The notes under the pieces: model-generated
Told to the model about the DNA's origin: nothing
Seen by the model: the letters and a program-made list of their open reading frames with translations, nothing else
Database searches by the model: none
In this document: in pieces, positions 1 to 9,234 of the stretch
Layout: each line of letters starts with the position of its first letter
Position numbering within the stretch: the stretch's first letter is position 1
Program-made: the position numbers and the translations under genes
Assembly (NCBI GenBank): GCA_003327425.1
Contig: QOQW01000019.1
Location: forward strand, 1 to 64,000
DNA from: Candidatus Ozemibacter sibiricus
GTDB lineage: Bacteria > Muiribacteriota > Ozemobacteria > Ozemobacterales > Ozemobacteraceae
Length of the DNA stretch: 64,000 bases
Reading direction: 5' to 3'

Positions 1-1840
1 CCCCAGGGCCAGGGGCCGGCCTTCGCCTGCCCCAGGCCAAAGGGTATCGGGGAAACGGCCCCAAAGCAAGGGCTGTCCTCGGCTCACCGCCGTGGTTGCC
101 TTTACCCACTTCAAATAGCGAGGACCCGAAGAAATCAGAGAGGTCGGCATAGGGAACCGAGTCATAATAGGGCGGATCGGTGAAAAACGCCGTGGCGGAC
201 TGATCGGGCAAGGGATGCGTGGTGGCGGAGTTCGAGGATACCGTCGATGTGTGTGGCCTCTGGCAAAGGGCCACCGCTTGCGTTTCGATGACCTTGCTCA
301 CCCATTCCAACGCCCCGGAGAAATCTCCGGTAGCCTCAGAAAAAGGGTTTGCCTCGGCAAAATCCCAGACCATTGGTAAAACTTGTCTGGAGAAAGTATT
401 CGCAATTTTTACCCATCCTTGATCCCAACGTGCCAATGAAGAAAGCCTATCCGCCTGACGGTCGATGGCGAGGGCGAGGCAGGTCTGGACGGCGTCGGCG
501 AAGCCGGGAGGGGTGGAAGGAAGTCGGGAGGCGATCTGCCGAACGCATGCAACCAGCGTCGTCAGCGCCAGGGCTTGGCGGGGGGTGAAGAGATGTCCCC
601 ATTCAATCATTCCGTACAATTGAACGCGAAATCCTAGCGTGCCCTGGGCTGGGAGGGGTTCATCCGGTACCAGGGACAACTCACCGGTGTGGCGGCGCTT
701 TCGGGTTTCCAGTTCCCGGCGGGCGTTCTCAACGGCTTCGAGATCGCGGGGGGTGGGCAGGCGGTAGAAGCGGCCCTGCTGGCCGGGGCGGGTGGTGACG
801 ACGCAGAAGAGACGGGCGTCAGCGGCTCCGCCCCGGCGGGCCTTCAACTGCTCGCGCACCTTGGCGACCGGCGTGGTGTAGCCGCAACAGGGGCAGGTTC
901 CCGAACCGCGGGCGACCGTTCCGGCGCTGACATCTTTCGCCTTGGCCCCTTCGATGATCGCGAAATCGACCCGTTTTTCGGCGAGTTTCGGAACGAGACG
1001 CAAGGCGACCGAAAGAGCGCCCTTCTTAGCCAGCCACAGCGATCGTAGGAGCGGTACTTCGGCGCCGCACCCAGGACCTTCGCACCTGATCGTGCGCGCC
1101 CACAGATAGGCGATGGGAACGGCACCGTCGGGGTCTTTGGGATAGAACTCGACGAGTTCTCGTTCGGCCTGCTCCTTGAGCCAGGTTCCCCATCTTCGAA
1201 CCTCGTCGGCAAGCTTCTGGCCGTATTTGGGGATATATTCGAGGACGACCTTGTTCAAAAGGACGGCGACAGGGTTCAAATCGGAAGCGAACGCGTCCGC
1301 GCCTATTCGTAGAGCTTCGAGCGGAATCGAACCGCCACCGGCGAACGGGTCCACGACCAGCGGCCGGGTCCCCGGTTCGCCGCCCAGCGATTCGTGAGCG
1401 ACGCGGGTGAGAGTTCGTACCGTTTCAAGATACGAGGGATTCGTCGAATGGTCCCAACTGGAGAAATCGGCGATGAAATCGAGCAGAGCTTTGCGTACCT
1501 CGACCGGATTTTCCGCTTTTTTGGGGTCCTTCTGCCAAGCGATTCGCCGCTTGAAGGTTTCGTCGCTCGCCAGTTCTGGGTGCTTGGTCGCCCACTCGAG
1601 CATGACCTCCCGAGCCTTTTCCAGGAAGGCTGGCGGGCAGTGCTCATCGGCGGGATCGGGCCACAGCGCCGCGCACAAGACCGCACGGCAGGCGGCCAAC
1701 GGTCGCCGCGCCCACCAGATGTGCAGGGTCGAGATATGCCCCTGGCGAATGCTCTTTTCTCGCCGTGCGTGTTCTGAAATTCGCCGGATCGGCAAATCCA
1801 CCTCGATTAACCGTTTTGGTAGCTTCGTTTGGTTGTTCAT
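1..1840 (-). CDS. DUF1156-type DNA adenine methylase, 3' end outside window
   Basis: I translated this by hand because it has no stop inside the window and so is missing from the ORF track. The reading frame is open from an ATG at 1840 to the left edge, about 613 residues. The N-terminus (residues 8-55, KRLIEVDLPIRRIS and IWWARRPLAACRAV) is the DUF1156 signature. An AdoMet-binding motif I, DPFAGGGS, lies near residue 164. An amino-methyltransferase motif IV, DPPYYDS, lies near residue 553. Two zinc-ribbon-like Cys pairs (CEGPGC and CPCC) sit between them. DUF1156 proteins are site-specific N6-adenine-type methylases often found in anti-phage clusters with helicases. The start lies 7 nt beyond the frameshift-corrected stop of the upstream helicase, which implies one operon. 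The order helicase then methylase recalls DISARM class 1 or DUF1156/DUF499 defence loci; the rest of the locus would be to the left. Confidence 0.85.
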   Translation of the reverse strand, partial: MNNQTKLPKRLIEVDLPIRRISEHARREKSIRQGHISTLHIWWARRPLAACRAVLCAALWPDPADEHCPPAFLEKAREVMLEWATKHPELASDETFKRRIAWQKDPKKAENPVEVRKALLDFIADFSSWDHSTNPSYLETVRTLTRVAHESLGGEPGTRPLVVDPFAGGGSIPLEALRIGADAFASDLNPVAVLLNKVVLEYIPKYGQKLADEVRRWGTWLKEQAERELVEFYPKDPDGAVPIAYLWARTIRCEGPGCGAEVPLLRSLWLAKKGALSVALRLVPKLAEKRVDFAIIEGAKAKDVSAGTVARGSGTCPCCGYTTPVAKVREQLKARRGGAADARLFCVVTTRPGQQGRFYRLPTPRDLEAVENARRELETRKRRHTGELSLVPDEPLPAQGTLGFRVQLYGMIEWGHLFTPRQALALTTLVACVRQIASRLPSTPPGFADAVQTCLALAIDRQADRLSSLARWDQGWVKIANTFSRQVLPMVWDFAEANPFSEATGDFSGALEWVSKVIETQAVALCQRPHTSTVSSNSATTHPLPDQSATAFFTDPPYYDSVPYADLSDFFGSSLFEVGKGNHGGEPRTALALGPFPRYPLAWGRRRPAPGPG

Positions 1841-1914
1841 CGTCTTTTAGCCAAGAACCTTTTTTGAATTTACCCGGTAATGTTCTATCTTGATGACGGG
1901 CTCCAAACCCATTT

Positions 1915-4900
1915 CTACTGGGTTTTGAATCGGGTGAATTTCCGGTTTGTTCCCACAGTTGTACACAACGTAGAGCCAATAATCTTTTTGAGGCGGTCGG
2001 CGGTCTTGTATTCATTGGCCGTCAGGGCGATATCACCGACCCCCGCCCGGCCTTTGACTTCGATGAACCGGATATCAAGCGCGGTTTTTGGATCTTGGGG
2101 ATGTGGTCGACGGGAAATAAGATCAAAGCCGCGATTCTGGGTTTCCACGCTTTCGACTTCCCAACCTCGGGCGCGTTCATAGGCCATGACGGCTTGAATA
2201 GCAATTTTCTCAACCTCTTCATCCCGGACCATGGGGGCCACACCGGGGGAATCTCTCTCCGGGTGGGGAAGGACCCAAGCTCGGCCATGAAACTTGATAT
2301 CGCTGATCGCGCAAATCCGCTCCTTGGCGAGTTCTTCCCGGCGGGTCTCCAAGCGGGTATTGAGCTCATCGATACGATCTTCCGTCTGCTTGATGTGACC
2401 CATGAGTTGAGGAGTCGAATCGCCCGCCTCTTTCAGGGCGTGGAGTTCGGCCATGCGATGGTTCTGGCGGTCTATCAACTCGTTCAGGCTGATCTCCAGA
2501 TGCTTGGAGATGATCCTGATTTCCTTCTCCCGGTGTTCTGAGATCTGCTGTTGGAACGCCCTCAAGGCTTGCTCATGGAGGGTTTGCTCGATTTGCCGTC
2601 GGTCAGGCAACCTCTGGTCATCCGGGGGCCTGGCTTCCGAACCGGCGGGAATCAGGTCGAGAAAAATCGTCGGTTGCCTGACGAAGATACCCCCATGCAT
2701 GTCGCATTCCATGACGAACAACCGCCGATGCAGCACGTGGCCGCATCCATCTTTTACAGAAGCGGAAAGAACATCGAGCCTTGCAGGTTCGGTCCGATGA
2801 AGATCATAGAATATCGCCCCCCGCAACAAATCCGTCTGGGTCTGGGAAAGCACGTCCTCGCGGATGACCTCGAAGAGCGGATGGCCGGGGGTCACCCACT
2901 CGAGGGTCGGATCGTCGGTCAGCAGCTTTTTATCGAAAGCGATCTGCTTATATTCCCGGCCCAAAGCTCCGAATCTTGGTTCAAGCCGTTCCCCAAGCGG
3001 CCAGAGGTTTTTAGGGACTTTGCCGATTTTGTACAAGTGTTTCCCTTTGGCAATTTCCTTTGGATGGATCCCCGAGAGGGGCCCGGCGGTCAAGAAGAAG
3101 TCTTCGATGACCTCGGGAACCAACCGGCGTTCCCGGGCCTCGGCAGATTTGCCGACGATGGCGGAGAGGTTCAATTCTTTCTTGGCCAAGCCTTCGAGGG
3201 CGGATGAAGTAATACGCCGGAAGCGGTCCAGGTCGATTTCCTGAACGATGCGGTTCTTGATGACCTCTTCGGTCAGGTTGCGGGCATACATCTCTCGGAG
3301 CATCTTCTCGAGCTGATTCGAGGGGAACACGTCGCCAAGAACATTGAAGATTTTCCCGGTACGACATGGATCGAGGTCTTCTTCAATGCTGCGGATGCGC
3401 TCAAACAGCTTGTGCATGACCCGACCTTCCCGGGTGTTCGTCGATACGAAATTGAAAATGAGACAGTCTTTTTCCTGACCGTAGCGGTGGATACGGCCCA
3501 TGCGCTGTTCGAGTCGAACCGGATTCCAAGGGATGTCATAGTTGATCATGAACCAACAGAACTGGAGGTTGATCCCTTCCCCGGCGGCCTCGGTCGCGAC
3601 CATGACCTTGCATGACTCGCGGAACTCACGTTCGGCATAGATGCGGGTTTCCGGCATATCCCGGTTCCCGATCTTCATACCACCGTGGATCTTGGTAACC
3701 GACAACCCCCAATCCCGCAGCTTGCCGACCAGGAAATCAAGGGTGTCCTTGTGCTCGGTGAAGATCAGCAGCTTCATCGTGGGGTCCGCGAAAATTCCCT
3801 GTTCGGTGATGACTTCCCGAAGCTTGGCCAGCTTCGATTCGGTCTCCTTGCCTTCGATCTCGAGGGCAACCTTGATCAGACGGTTCAATTGCAGGATCTC
3901 TTCCCGGAGGTCATCTGGGTCACTCGAGGCAACCACCTCTTCGAGCTGGGCAAGGATTTCAGCCTGTTCTTCTTCTGGCAATTCGTCAAAGTCTTCGGGA
4001 AGTTTGCTCTGGATCTGATGTTGCCGGTGGGCCACCGGATCGGCCAGGATCTTCTCGCGCTTATCCCGCATCCGTTCGAGGCTTCGGCGGACGGCATAGA
4101 TGCTCGAAGCGAAGCGCCTTTGGAGCATGGCCATGGTGAAGCCCAATGCCCGGCCCCGGCTCGAGTCATCCTGAGCGGCTTTGATGGATTGGTCTTCCAC
4201 ATAGTGGGTCAGGGCGTCGTAGAAATCCATTTCTTCGGCGGAAATCTGAAATTCCGATGTGCTGACCCATCGTTTGGTGAAGAGAGTTTTCACCGCTCCG
4301 GTTTCCGGATCGGGAAAGTGAACCAAAGCTTCTTTGATTCGGCGGAGGTAGAAGGGGGCTTCCCGTTGGTTCATCGCCGCTTGAAGACTCCGAATATCCC
4401 CGTACACATCGCGGTCGAGGAGTTCGAGGAACAATCGGAAGTTCTCGGGGTCGCCCTTGTGGGGAGTCGCCGTCATGAGCAGGAAATGGTCGGTCATCTG
4501 GGACAGGGCTTCGCCCAACTGGTACGCCAGCGTCTTCTTGTCAGCATTATAGGCGCTCATCTTGTGGGCCTCGTCGACGATGATGAGGTCCCAATGGCTA
4601 CGGAGCAGGCTTATCTTGGCGTCTTCGATACGGGAGACCCAGGAAATGGAAGTGATGACCTGGTCTCTTTCCTGCCAAGGGTTGGAGCCGTAGTTCGCCC
4701 GCAGGATCTGGCTGTTGATGACATCGAAAGATTCCCGGAATTTGTCCTTCATTTCACGCTGCCATTGAAAGGAAAGGTTGGCGGGAGTGACGATCAGTAT
4801 TCGTTTTATGAGACCCCGAATTTTCAACTCCTTGATGAGAAGGCCGGCCATGATGGTTTTCCCAGCCCCGGGGTCATCGGCCAGCAGGAACCGGATTCGA

Positions 4901-5253
4901 GGGAGTTTCAAGAAATAGTCGTAGACCGCTTCAAGCTGGTGGGGGAGCGGGTCAACGCGGGCGATGGACAATGAAAAGTAGGGGTCATATTCATACGCCC
5001 ACCCCAGGCGAAGGGCTTCAATACCTAAGCGGAACTTCTGGGGATCGCCATCGAATGGTTCTTTCTCGGGCAGGCATTCCAAGACAGCCAATTGATCATC
5101 ATCTAGGACGGCCTCATGTACTTTGTTGGAAGAAAGGCCCCGACCGATGATTTTGATACTCTCGCCCATCGGGATTACAACCAAAATCTGCACCAATTCT
5201 GGAAAAACAGGACCCCGGATGATGACGTTTTCCTTGACCTGATCCTTGTTCAT
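1915..5253 (-). CDS. SNF2-family helicase with C-terminal DUF3883, frameshifted near its end
   Basis: A 1112-residue superfamily 2 helicase of the HepA/SNF2 kind. Walker A DPGAGKT is at residues 127-133, DEAH at 227-230, TATPHKGDP near 260, and motif VI QRMGRIHRYGQ lies in the C-terminal helicase lobe. A DUF3883-like nuclease-fold domain occupies the last 90 residues (GFDLISRR, RFIEVKGR). The annotated C-terminus (IIGSTLCTTVG...) departs from that family. Shifting frame by one base directly after LKK gives WLYVVYNCGNKPEIHPIQNP and then a stop at 1847, which is the expected family ending. A one-base loss after AAAAAG (about 1983-1990) explains this, either as a real mutation or a sequencing error. 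The repaired protein would be about 1135 aa. It sits just upstream of the DUF1156 methylase, so a role in DNA restriction or phage defence is likely. The start has only a weak ribosome site, but the VKENVIIRGPVFPE N-terminus fits the family. Confidence 0.85.
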   Translation of the reverse strand: MNKDQVKENVIIRGPVFPELVQILVVIPMGESIKIIGRGLSSNKVHEAVLDDDQLAVLECLPEKEPFDGDPQKFRLGIEALRLGWAYEYDPYFSLSIARVDPLPHQLEAVYDYFLKLPRIRFLLADDPGAGKTIMAGLLIKELKIRGLIKRILIVTPANLSFQWQREMKDKFRESFDVINSQILRANYGSNPWQERDQVITSISWVSRIEDAKISLLRSHWDLIIVDEAHKMSAYNADKKTLAYQLGEALSQMTDHFLLMTATPHKGDPENFRLFLELLDRDVYGDIRSLQAAMNQREAPFYLRRIKEALVHFPDPETGAVKTLFTKRWVSTSEFQISAEEMDFYDALTHYVEDQSIKAAQDDSSRGRALGFTMAMLQRRFASSIYAVRRSLERMRDKREKILADPVAHRQHQIQSKLPEDFDELPEEEQAEILAQLEEVVASSDPDDLREEILQLNRLIKVALEIEGKETESKLAKLREVITEQGIFADPTMKLLIFTEHKDTLDFLVGKLRDWGLSVTKIHGGMKIGNRDMPETRIYAEREFRESCKVMVATEAAGEGINLQFCWFMINYDIPWNPVRLEQRMGRIHRYGQEKDCLIFNFVSTNTREGRVMHKLFERIRSIEEDLDPCRTGKIFNVLGDVFPSNQLEKMLREMYARNLTEEVIKNRIVQEIDLDRFRRITSSALEGLAKKELNLSAIVGKSAEARERRLVPEVIEDFFLTAGPLSGIHPKEIAKGKHLYKIGKVPKNLWPLGERLEPRFGALGREYKQIAFDKKLLTDDPTLEWVTPGHPLFEVIREDVLSQTQTDLLRGAIFYDLHRTEPARLDVLSASVKDGCGHVLHRRLFVMECDMHGGIFVRQPTIFLDLIPAGSEARPPDDQRLPDRRQIEQTLHEQALRAFQQQISEHREKEIRIISKHLEISLNELIDRQNHRMAELHALKEAGDSTPQLMGHIKQTEDRIDELNTRLETRREELAKERICAISDIKFHGRAWVLPHPERDSPGVAPMVRDEEVEKIAIQAVMAYERARGWEVESVETQNRGFDLISRRPHPQDPKTALDIRFIEVKGRAGVGDIALTANEYKTADRLKKIIGSTLCTTVGTNRKFTRFKTQ

Positions 5254-5767
5254 AGGCCTATGAAGGATGTGAAAGAGAGCGGATTTTCTTCCAGACTTCG
5301 AGGAAATTCTCTTGATCTTCCCAAATGGTGTTTTAGGCTAAATCACGGTCTTCCTGGGGAGTGTTCTCGACTTTTTCGATATAGGCTGACGAAGGTCAAA
5401 TTTTCGAGAGAGCACCCCTGGCGTTCAGGAAGGCAAGGACGCCCCAAACTGCCATGGAGGATGCGCCAACCAACTGTGGTTAGAGGTTAGCCTCGGTGCA
5501 TTGTAAAATGCTTCCCAAGCCATTGGCAAGCATTATTGCTGTGTGGCCATCGGGCCTTCCCCACCCAGCAGGGGAATCTTTTGCCCGTCCTGATGGGAAA
5601 TCGATGGAGGATCAGAATTTTTCTTCGTGTTTACCCTATCGGCGCTGCGGATGGCCAACCGCCGTGCCGTTGGTCAGTCATTGCCCCGAACTTTGAACCA
5701 CCATGGGTGGCATTATGTGGGAGCCGGATCGACGAGGGTGGAAGAAAGCCACCGCTCAGAGAAGGGA
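5254..5767. other. intergenic stretch between defence fragment and MBL gene pair
   Basis: About 510 bp with no ORF that looks real on either strand. I see no tRNA-like fold, repeat or clear terminator. It separates the lower-GC defence fragment from the GC-rich genes to its right and could be the edge of an acquired island, but I found no direct repeat or integrase to show that. Confidence 0.5.
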
Positions 5768-6304
5768 TCACCGGCCAAGGCTGCTCCCAAGGGCTGAGGA
5801 GTGCCAATCGCAGAACATGCGTAACGTACGAGTGAAGCGATCGCTTTCATCCCTGCCATTATCAGCATCGTAAGACACCCGGGGGCGGGCGATTCGGGCG
5901 AACAGCTCGCGCAGCAAGCGGAAGAGGCCGGCGACCTGCGGGGCCTCCCAGGCCGGACCGCGTTCGTAATCGAGCGCCACCGCATTGTCCAGCACGAAGA
6001 CTCCGAGATCGGGCAACGGCACGCCATCGACGGTGATGCCCCGGCAGAGGAAATGGAAGGGGTCGGCCTCGCCCTGCACGACCAGGCGGGCGGCGTTGGG
6101 AACGCTGTCGAGCGGTTTGTCGCACCGTTCGAGACGGTGCCGGAACACCGGGCTGCCGACCAGAAAACGGGTTTTCTGACGCAGGATCTGATAGATGTCT
6201 TCGACCTCGGGGCCGCTCAGCCCGTGCAGGCAGATCTCGGGCAGCCCGCCGTCATCGGCCGCGAAGAGGTCGAGAACGGCGGCAATGACAGGGTCGCCGG
6301 ACAC
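5768..6304 (-). CDS. hypothetical protein, 178 aa, coupled to MBL hydrolase
   Basis: The ORF track gives a longer reading frame, but its first 92 codons lie inside the opposite-frame MBL gene and are low in sense. A GTG at 6304, ten nucleotides after the MBL stop and preceded by GCAGG, gives a compact 178-residue protein (MSGDPVIAAVLDLF...). No signal peptide, membrane span or motif is recognised. The middle (RFLVGSPVFRHRLERC, then VFVLDNAVALDYERG) reads like a globular alpha/beta protein, and a C-terminal helix (LFRLLRELFARI) follows. Its position suggests co-transcription with the MBL hydrolase, so the two may share a pathway. The function is unknown. Confidence 0.6.
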   Translation of the reverse strand: MSGDPVIAAVLDLFAADDGGLPEICLHGLSGPEVEDIYQILRQKTRFLVGSPVFRHRLERCDKPLDSVPNAARLVVQGEADPFHFLCRGITVDGVPLPDLGVFVLDNAVALDYERGPAWEAPQVAGLFRLLRELFARIARPRVSYDADNGRDESDRFTRTLRMFCDWHSSALGSSLGR

Positions 6305-6314
6305 AGCCTGCGTT

Positions 6315-7157
6315 TCAGAAATCGAAGACCTGCCCCTCGGCGACCGCGAAGCAATCGACATTCGCCCCGGCCTTGCGGATCCGTTGCCGACACCGTTCCA
6401 ACTGCCGCTCGAGATCGTCATCGGTGCGGTCGGGATCGTGGTGGAACAGGCCCAGCCGCTTGACTCCCGCCTCGATGGCGAGATCGGTGGCGTCATCGTA
6501 GGTCGTGTGCCCCCACCCCCGGGTAAGTTTGTAGTCATCGAGGGTGTACTGGGCATCGTGGAACAGGAGGTCGGCCCCACGACAGAATTCCAGATACTGA
6601 TCGCGGGACAATCCGCCCGGATGCGGGAACGACAGCTCGTTATCGGTCAGGAAGACGAACGTCTTCCCCTGATTGCTCAACCGGCAGCCATAGCCGCCAT
6701 TGGGATGGCTCAGGCGCAACCCGTCGAAATCATGGAAGCCGACGGTTTCGAGGCGCGGGCAATCCTTGCCGTAATAGAATTTCGCCCGCATATTGCTGAA
6801 ATCGACCGGAAAATAGGGCGGCTCGACCTGGTGCGCCAGCACCTTCTTGACCGACCGCTGATCCTTGGGCCCACCATAGACATGAATGGTGAAACGATCG
6901 CTGTAGGCAGGCACGAAGAAGGGAAAGCCGGCCAGGTGATCCCAGTGGCAGTGGGTCAGGAAGAAGTAGATCTCATTGACGGATTTGTCTTTGAGGAGTT
7001 CTTTGCCCAACAGACGCATCCCGGATCCGGCGTCGATGACCAGCACGGCTCCCTGGTCGCTCCGGAGTTCCAGGCAGGTCGTGTTCCCACCGTACCGCAG
7101 CGTCTGCGGCCCCGGCGAAGGCAGGGAACCCCGGCATCCCCAGACCTTGATCTTCAT
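6315..7157 (-). CDS. metallo-beta-lactamase-fold hydrolase
   Basis: A 280-residue MBL-fold protein. It starts MKIKVWGCRGSLPSPGP with the GGNTTCLEL strand typical of the PDE1/RNase Z-like branch. The metal motif HCHWDH is near residue 94, the bridging Asp lies in FLTDNELS, and late ligands are in LLFHDAQYT and GHTTYDDA. Such proteins hydrolyse phosphodiester or related bonds with two metal ions in the cytoplasm; the substrate cannot be read from sequence. The length and complete motif set suggest an active enzyme. It is the first gene of a two-gene unit with the 178-aa protein, and a TATAAT box lies 47 bp upstream. Confidence 0.85.
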   Translation of the reverse strand: MKIKVWGCRGSLPSPGPQTLRYGGNTTCLELRSDQGAVLVIDAGSGMRLLGKELLKDKSVNEIYFFLTHCHWDHLAGFPFFVPAYSDRFTIHVYGGPKDQRSVKKVLAHQVEPPYFPVDFSNMRAKFYYGKDCPRLETVGFHDFDGLRLSHPNGGYGCRLSNQGKTFVFLTDNELSFPHPGGLSRDQYLEFCRGADLLFHDAQYTLDDYKLTRGWGHTTYDDATDLAIEAGVKRLGLFHHDPDRTDDDLERQLERCRQRIRKAGANVDCFAVAEGQVFDF

Positions 7158-7203
7158 GCATCCTCCACGGTTGACGAAAGCTTCACCCTCGGTATCGGCA
7201 GAG

Positions 7204-7233
7204 ATTATACTTTACCGAGGGTTTTCCATCCAA
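7204..7233 (-). promoter_or_regulatory. putative sigma70-type promoter of MBL hydrolase
   Basis: On the minus strand a perfect TATAAT (7204-7209) lies 47 bp before the MBL start. The -35 region (TTGGAT, 18 bp upstream) is poor. The same bases read on the plus strand give TATACT (7206-7211) with TTCACC 18 bp upstream, so a divergent promoter for the M16 operon could overlap, but it would leave a leader of more than 200 nt. Confidence 0.45.
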
Positions 7234-7425
7234 GCATTTGTTTTCTCCAAAATTTCCTGGTACCCTGCCCAAGCCGGCAAGCCTCTCGGTCTGGCTTCCG
7301 GCCCGCCCGACCAGCGGTCAGGCCGTTCGGTCCCGACCCGGGCGACGATGCCCGGCGCTTGCCGGCAGCCCACGGCAGACAGCCCAATCTACCGCTGGGC
7401 GCCATGCTCATTCAGGAGGTCACGC

Positions 7426-9234
7426 ATGCCACGTTCTCTTCTCGGGAAGATCGTCTTCTTCCTGGCGTCATCCTTCGCCACGACGTTGTTTCTGCCCAGC
7501 GGCGCGGTCGAAGCCGTCGATCTCGCCTTCGACCGCACCGTCCTCGAAAAAGCGGTGGTGGAACACGTGCTGGACAACGGGTTGCGCATCCTCATCCTGC
7601 CCCGCCCCGAGGTGCCGGTCGTCTCGCTGGTCACCTGGGCCGACGTCGGCGGCGCCGACGATCCCAAAGGGCTGACCGGCATGGCCCACATGTTCGAACA
7701 CATGGCCTTCAAGGGCACCAGCACGATCGGCAGCCGCGACATCGTCCGCGAACGCGAGTTGATGGCCCGCGAGGACGCGATCTTCGCCGCCATCCAGGCC
7801 GAGCGCGCCAAGGGGCCGCGCGCCGACCCCGCCGTCCTCGCCTCGCTGACCGCCGACCTCGAGCGGGCCTCGGCCGAGGCCTACCAGCTCGTCGAGCCCA
7901 GCGCCTTCGCCAATCTGCTGCAGCGCGAAGGCGGCACCGGGCTGAACGCCTTCACCTCGCGCGACCAGACCGCCTACATCGTCAGCCTGCCCGCCAACAA
8001 GATCGAACTCTGGATGGCCATGGAATCCGAGCGGTTCCTCGACCCGGTGCTGCGCGAGATGTACAAAGAGCGGGAAGTGGTGGCCGAGGAGCGCCGGATG
8101 ACGGTCGAGAACCGCCCCAGCGGCAAACTGTTCGAAGATTTCATCGCCACCGCCTTCAAAGCCCACCCCTACGGGCAGCCGCTGATCGGTCACATGTCCG
8201 ACATCCAGAACTATTCGCGGGCGGCGGCCATGGAGGTCTTCCAGCGCGCCTACGGCCCCGGCAATCTGATCCTGTCGATCGTCGGCGACGTCGACCCCGC
8301 CCGGGTCATCGCCCTGGCGAAGAAATACTGGGGCCGCCTGCCGGCCCGGCCCGTACCCGGGCGCCTCACCACGGTCGAACCCGAACAGCTCGGCGAACGA
8401 CGGGTGATCATCGAAGACCGCGCCCAGCCGACCCTGCTCATCGGCTGGCACGTCCCTGCCGGCACGCACCCCGACACGCCAGCGATAGAGGCGCTGACCG
8501 ATATTCTGGGGCAGGGCCGCACCTCGCGCCTCCATCGGCGCCTGGTGCGCGACCTCAAAGCCGCCGTCTCGGTGAGCGCCTTCACCGGCTTTCCCGGCAC
8601 CAAATATCCCTCGCTGGCCGTGGTCTATGCCATGCCGGCGCCCGGCTCGACCAACGCCAGCTGCGAAGCGGTGATCCACGAAGAGATCGCGCGACTGCAG
8701 AACGAACCCCTGACCAACGAAGACCTCGAGAAGGTCAAGGCCCGCGCCATGGCCGGTTTCCTGCGCGGGTTGCGCAGCAACATGGGCCTCGCCCAGCAAC
8801 TGGCCTCGTACCAGCAATTGTGGGGCGACTGGCGGGAACTCTTCCGCGAACTCGACCGCATCAACGCCGTCACCCCCGCCGACGTGCAGCGCGTGGCCCG
8901 CACCTACTTCACGGCCCGCAACCGCACCGTGGCGATGCTGGAAACCATCGCCACGCCCGCCGCCAGCAGCCCCGCCAGGCTCGTCGCCACCCCCGATGCG
9001 GCGGGAGCGACCGCCGGGGCGCCGACCGCCCCGAGCACCCCGAGCGCCATGGCCTCGCCCACCGGTACCGGCCCGGCTGCCGCCGCGGCCACTCCAGCCG
9101 CCGCGTCGGCGCCAGCGAGCGCCATCCCTGAGGTCCAGCCGTCGACCGCCCCAACGACCACGGCGGCCGGCAGCCAGCCTTCACCTGCGACCACCGCCAT
9201 CGCCAGCGAGCCCACCCAGGAGAAACAGCCATGA
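7426..9234 (+). CDS. M16-family zinc peptidase, catalytic subunit
   Basis: 602 residues from an ATG with a strong AGGAGG site; the longer ORF-track start is upstream of this and unsupported. A signal peptide (about 1-30) implies export. The inverted zinc motif HMFEH is at residues 88-92, and the third ligand should lie in the EREVVAEERR segment near 215-225. The spacing between them is about 50 residues longer than usual because of a charged helical insert (ERELMAREDAIF...). A middle and a second M16 domain follow (VGDVDPARVIALAKKYWG, GQGRTSRLHRRLV). The last 90 residues are an Ala/Pro/Thr-rich tail of low complexity. M16 peptidases of this type cleave peptides in the periplasm and usually work with an inactive partner, here the next gene. 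Confidence 0.9.
   Translation: MPRSLLGKIVFFLASSFATTLFLPSGAVEAVDLAFDRTVLEKAVVEHVLDNGLRILILPRPEVPVVSLVTWADVGGADDPKGLTGMAHMFEHMAFKGTSTIGSRDIVRERELMAREDAIFAAIQAERAKGPRADPAVLASLTADLERASAEAYQLVEPSAFANLLQREGGTGLNAFTSRDQTAYIVSLPANKIELWMAMESERFLDPVLREMYKEREVVAEERRMTVENRPSGKLFEDFIATAFKAHPYGQPLIGHMSDIQNYSRAAAMEVFQRAYGPGNLILSIVGDVDPARVIALAKKYWGRLPARPVPGRLTTVEPEQLGERRVIIEDRAQPTLLIGWHVPAGTHPDTPAIEALTDILGQGRTSRLHRRLVRDLKAAVSVSAFTGFPGTKYPSLAVVYAMPAPGSTNASCEAVIHEEIARLQNEPLTNEDLEKVKARAMAGFLRGLRSNMGLAQQLASYQQLWGDWRELFRELDRINAVTPADVQRVARTYFTARNRTVAMLETIATPAASSPARLVATPDAAGATAGAPTAPSTPSAMASPTGTGPAAAAATPAAASAPASAIPEVQPSTAPTTTAAGSQPSPATTAIASEPTQEKQP

Noticed and set aside
6195-9131. 978-aa plus-strand ORF
   Set aside because: The first part is antisense to the MBL gene and the rest is Arg/Pro-rich out-of-frame sequence over the M16 gene.
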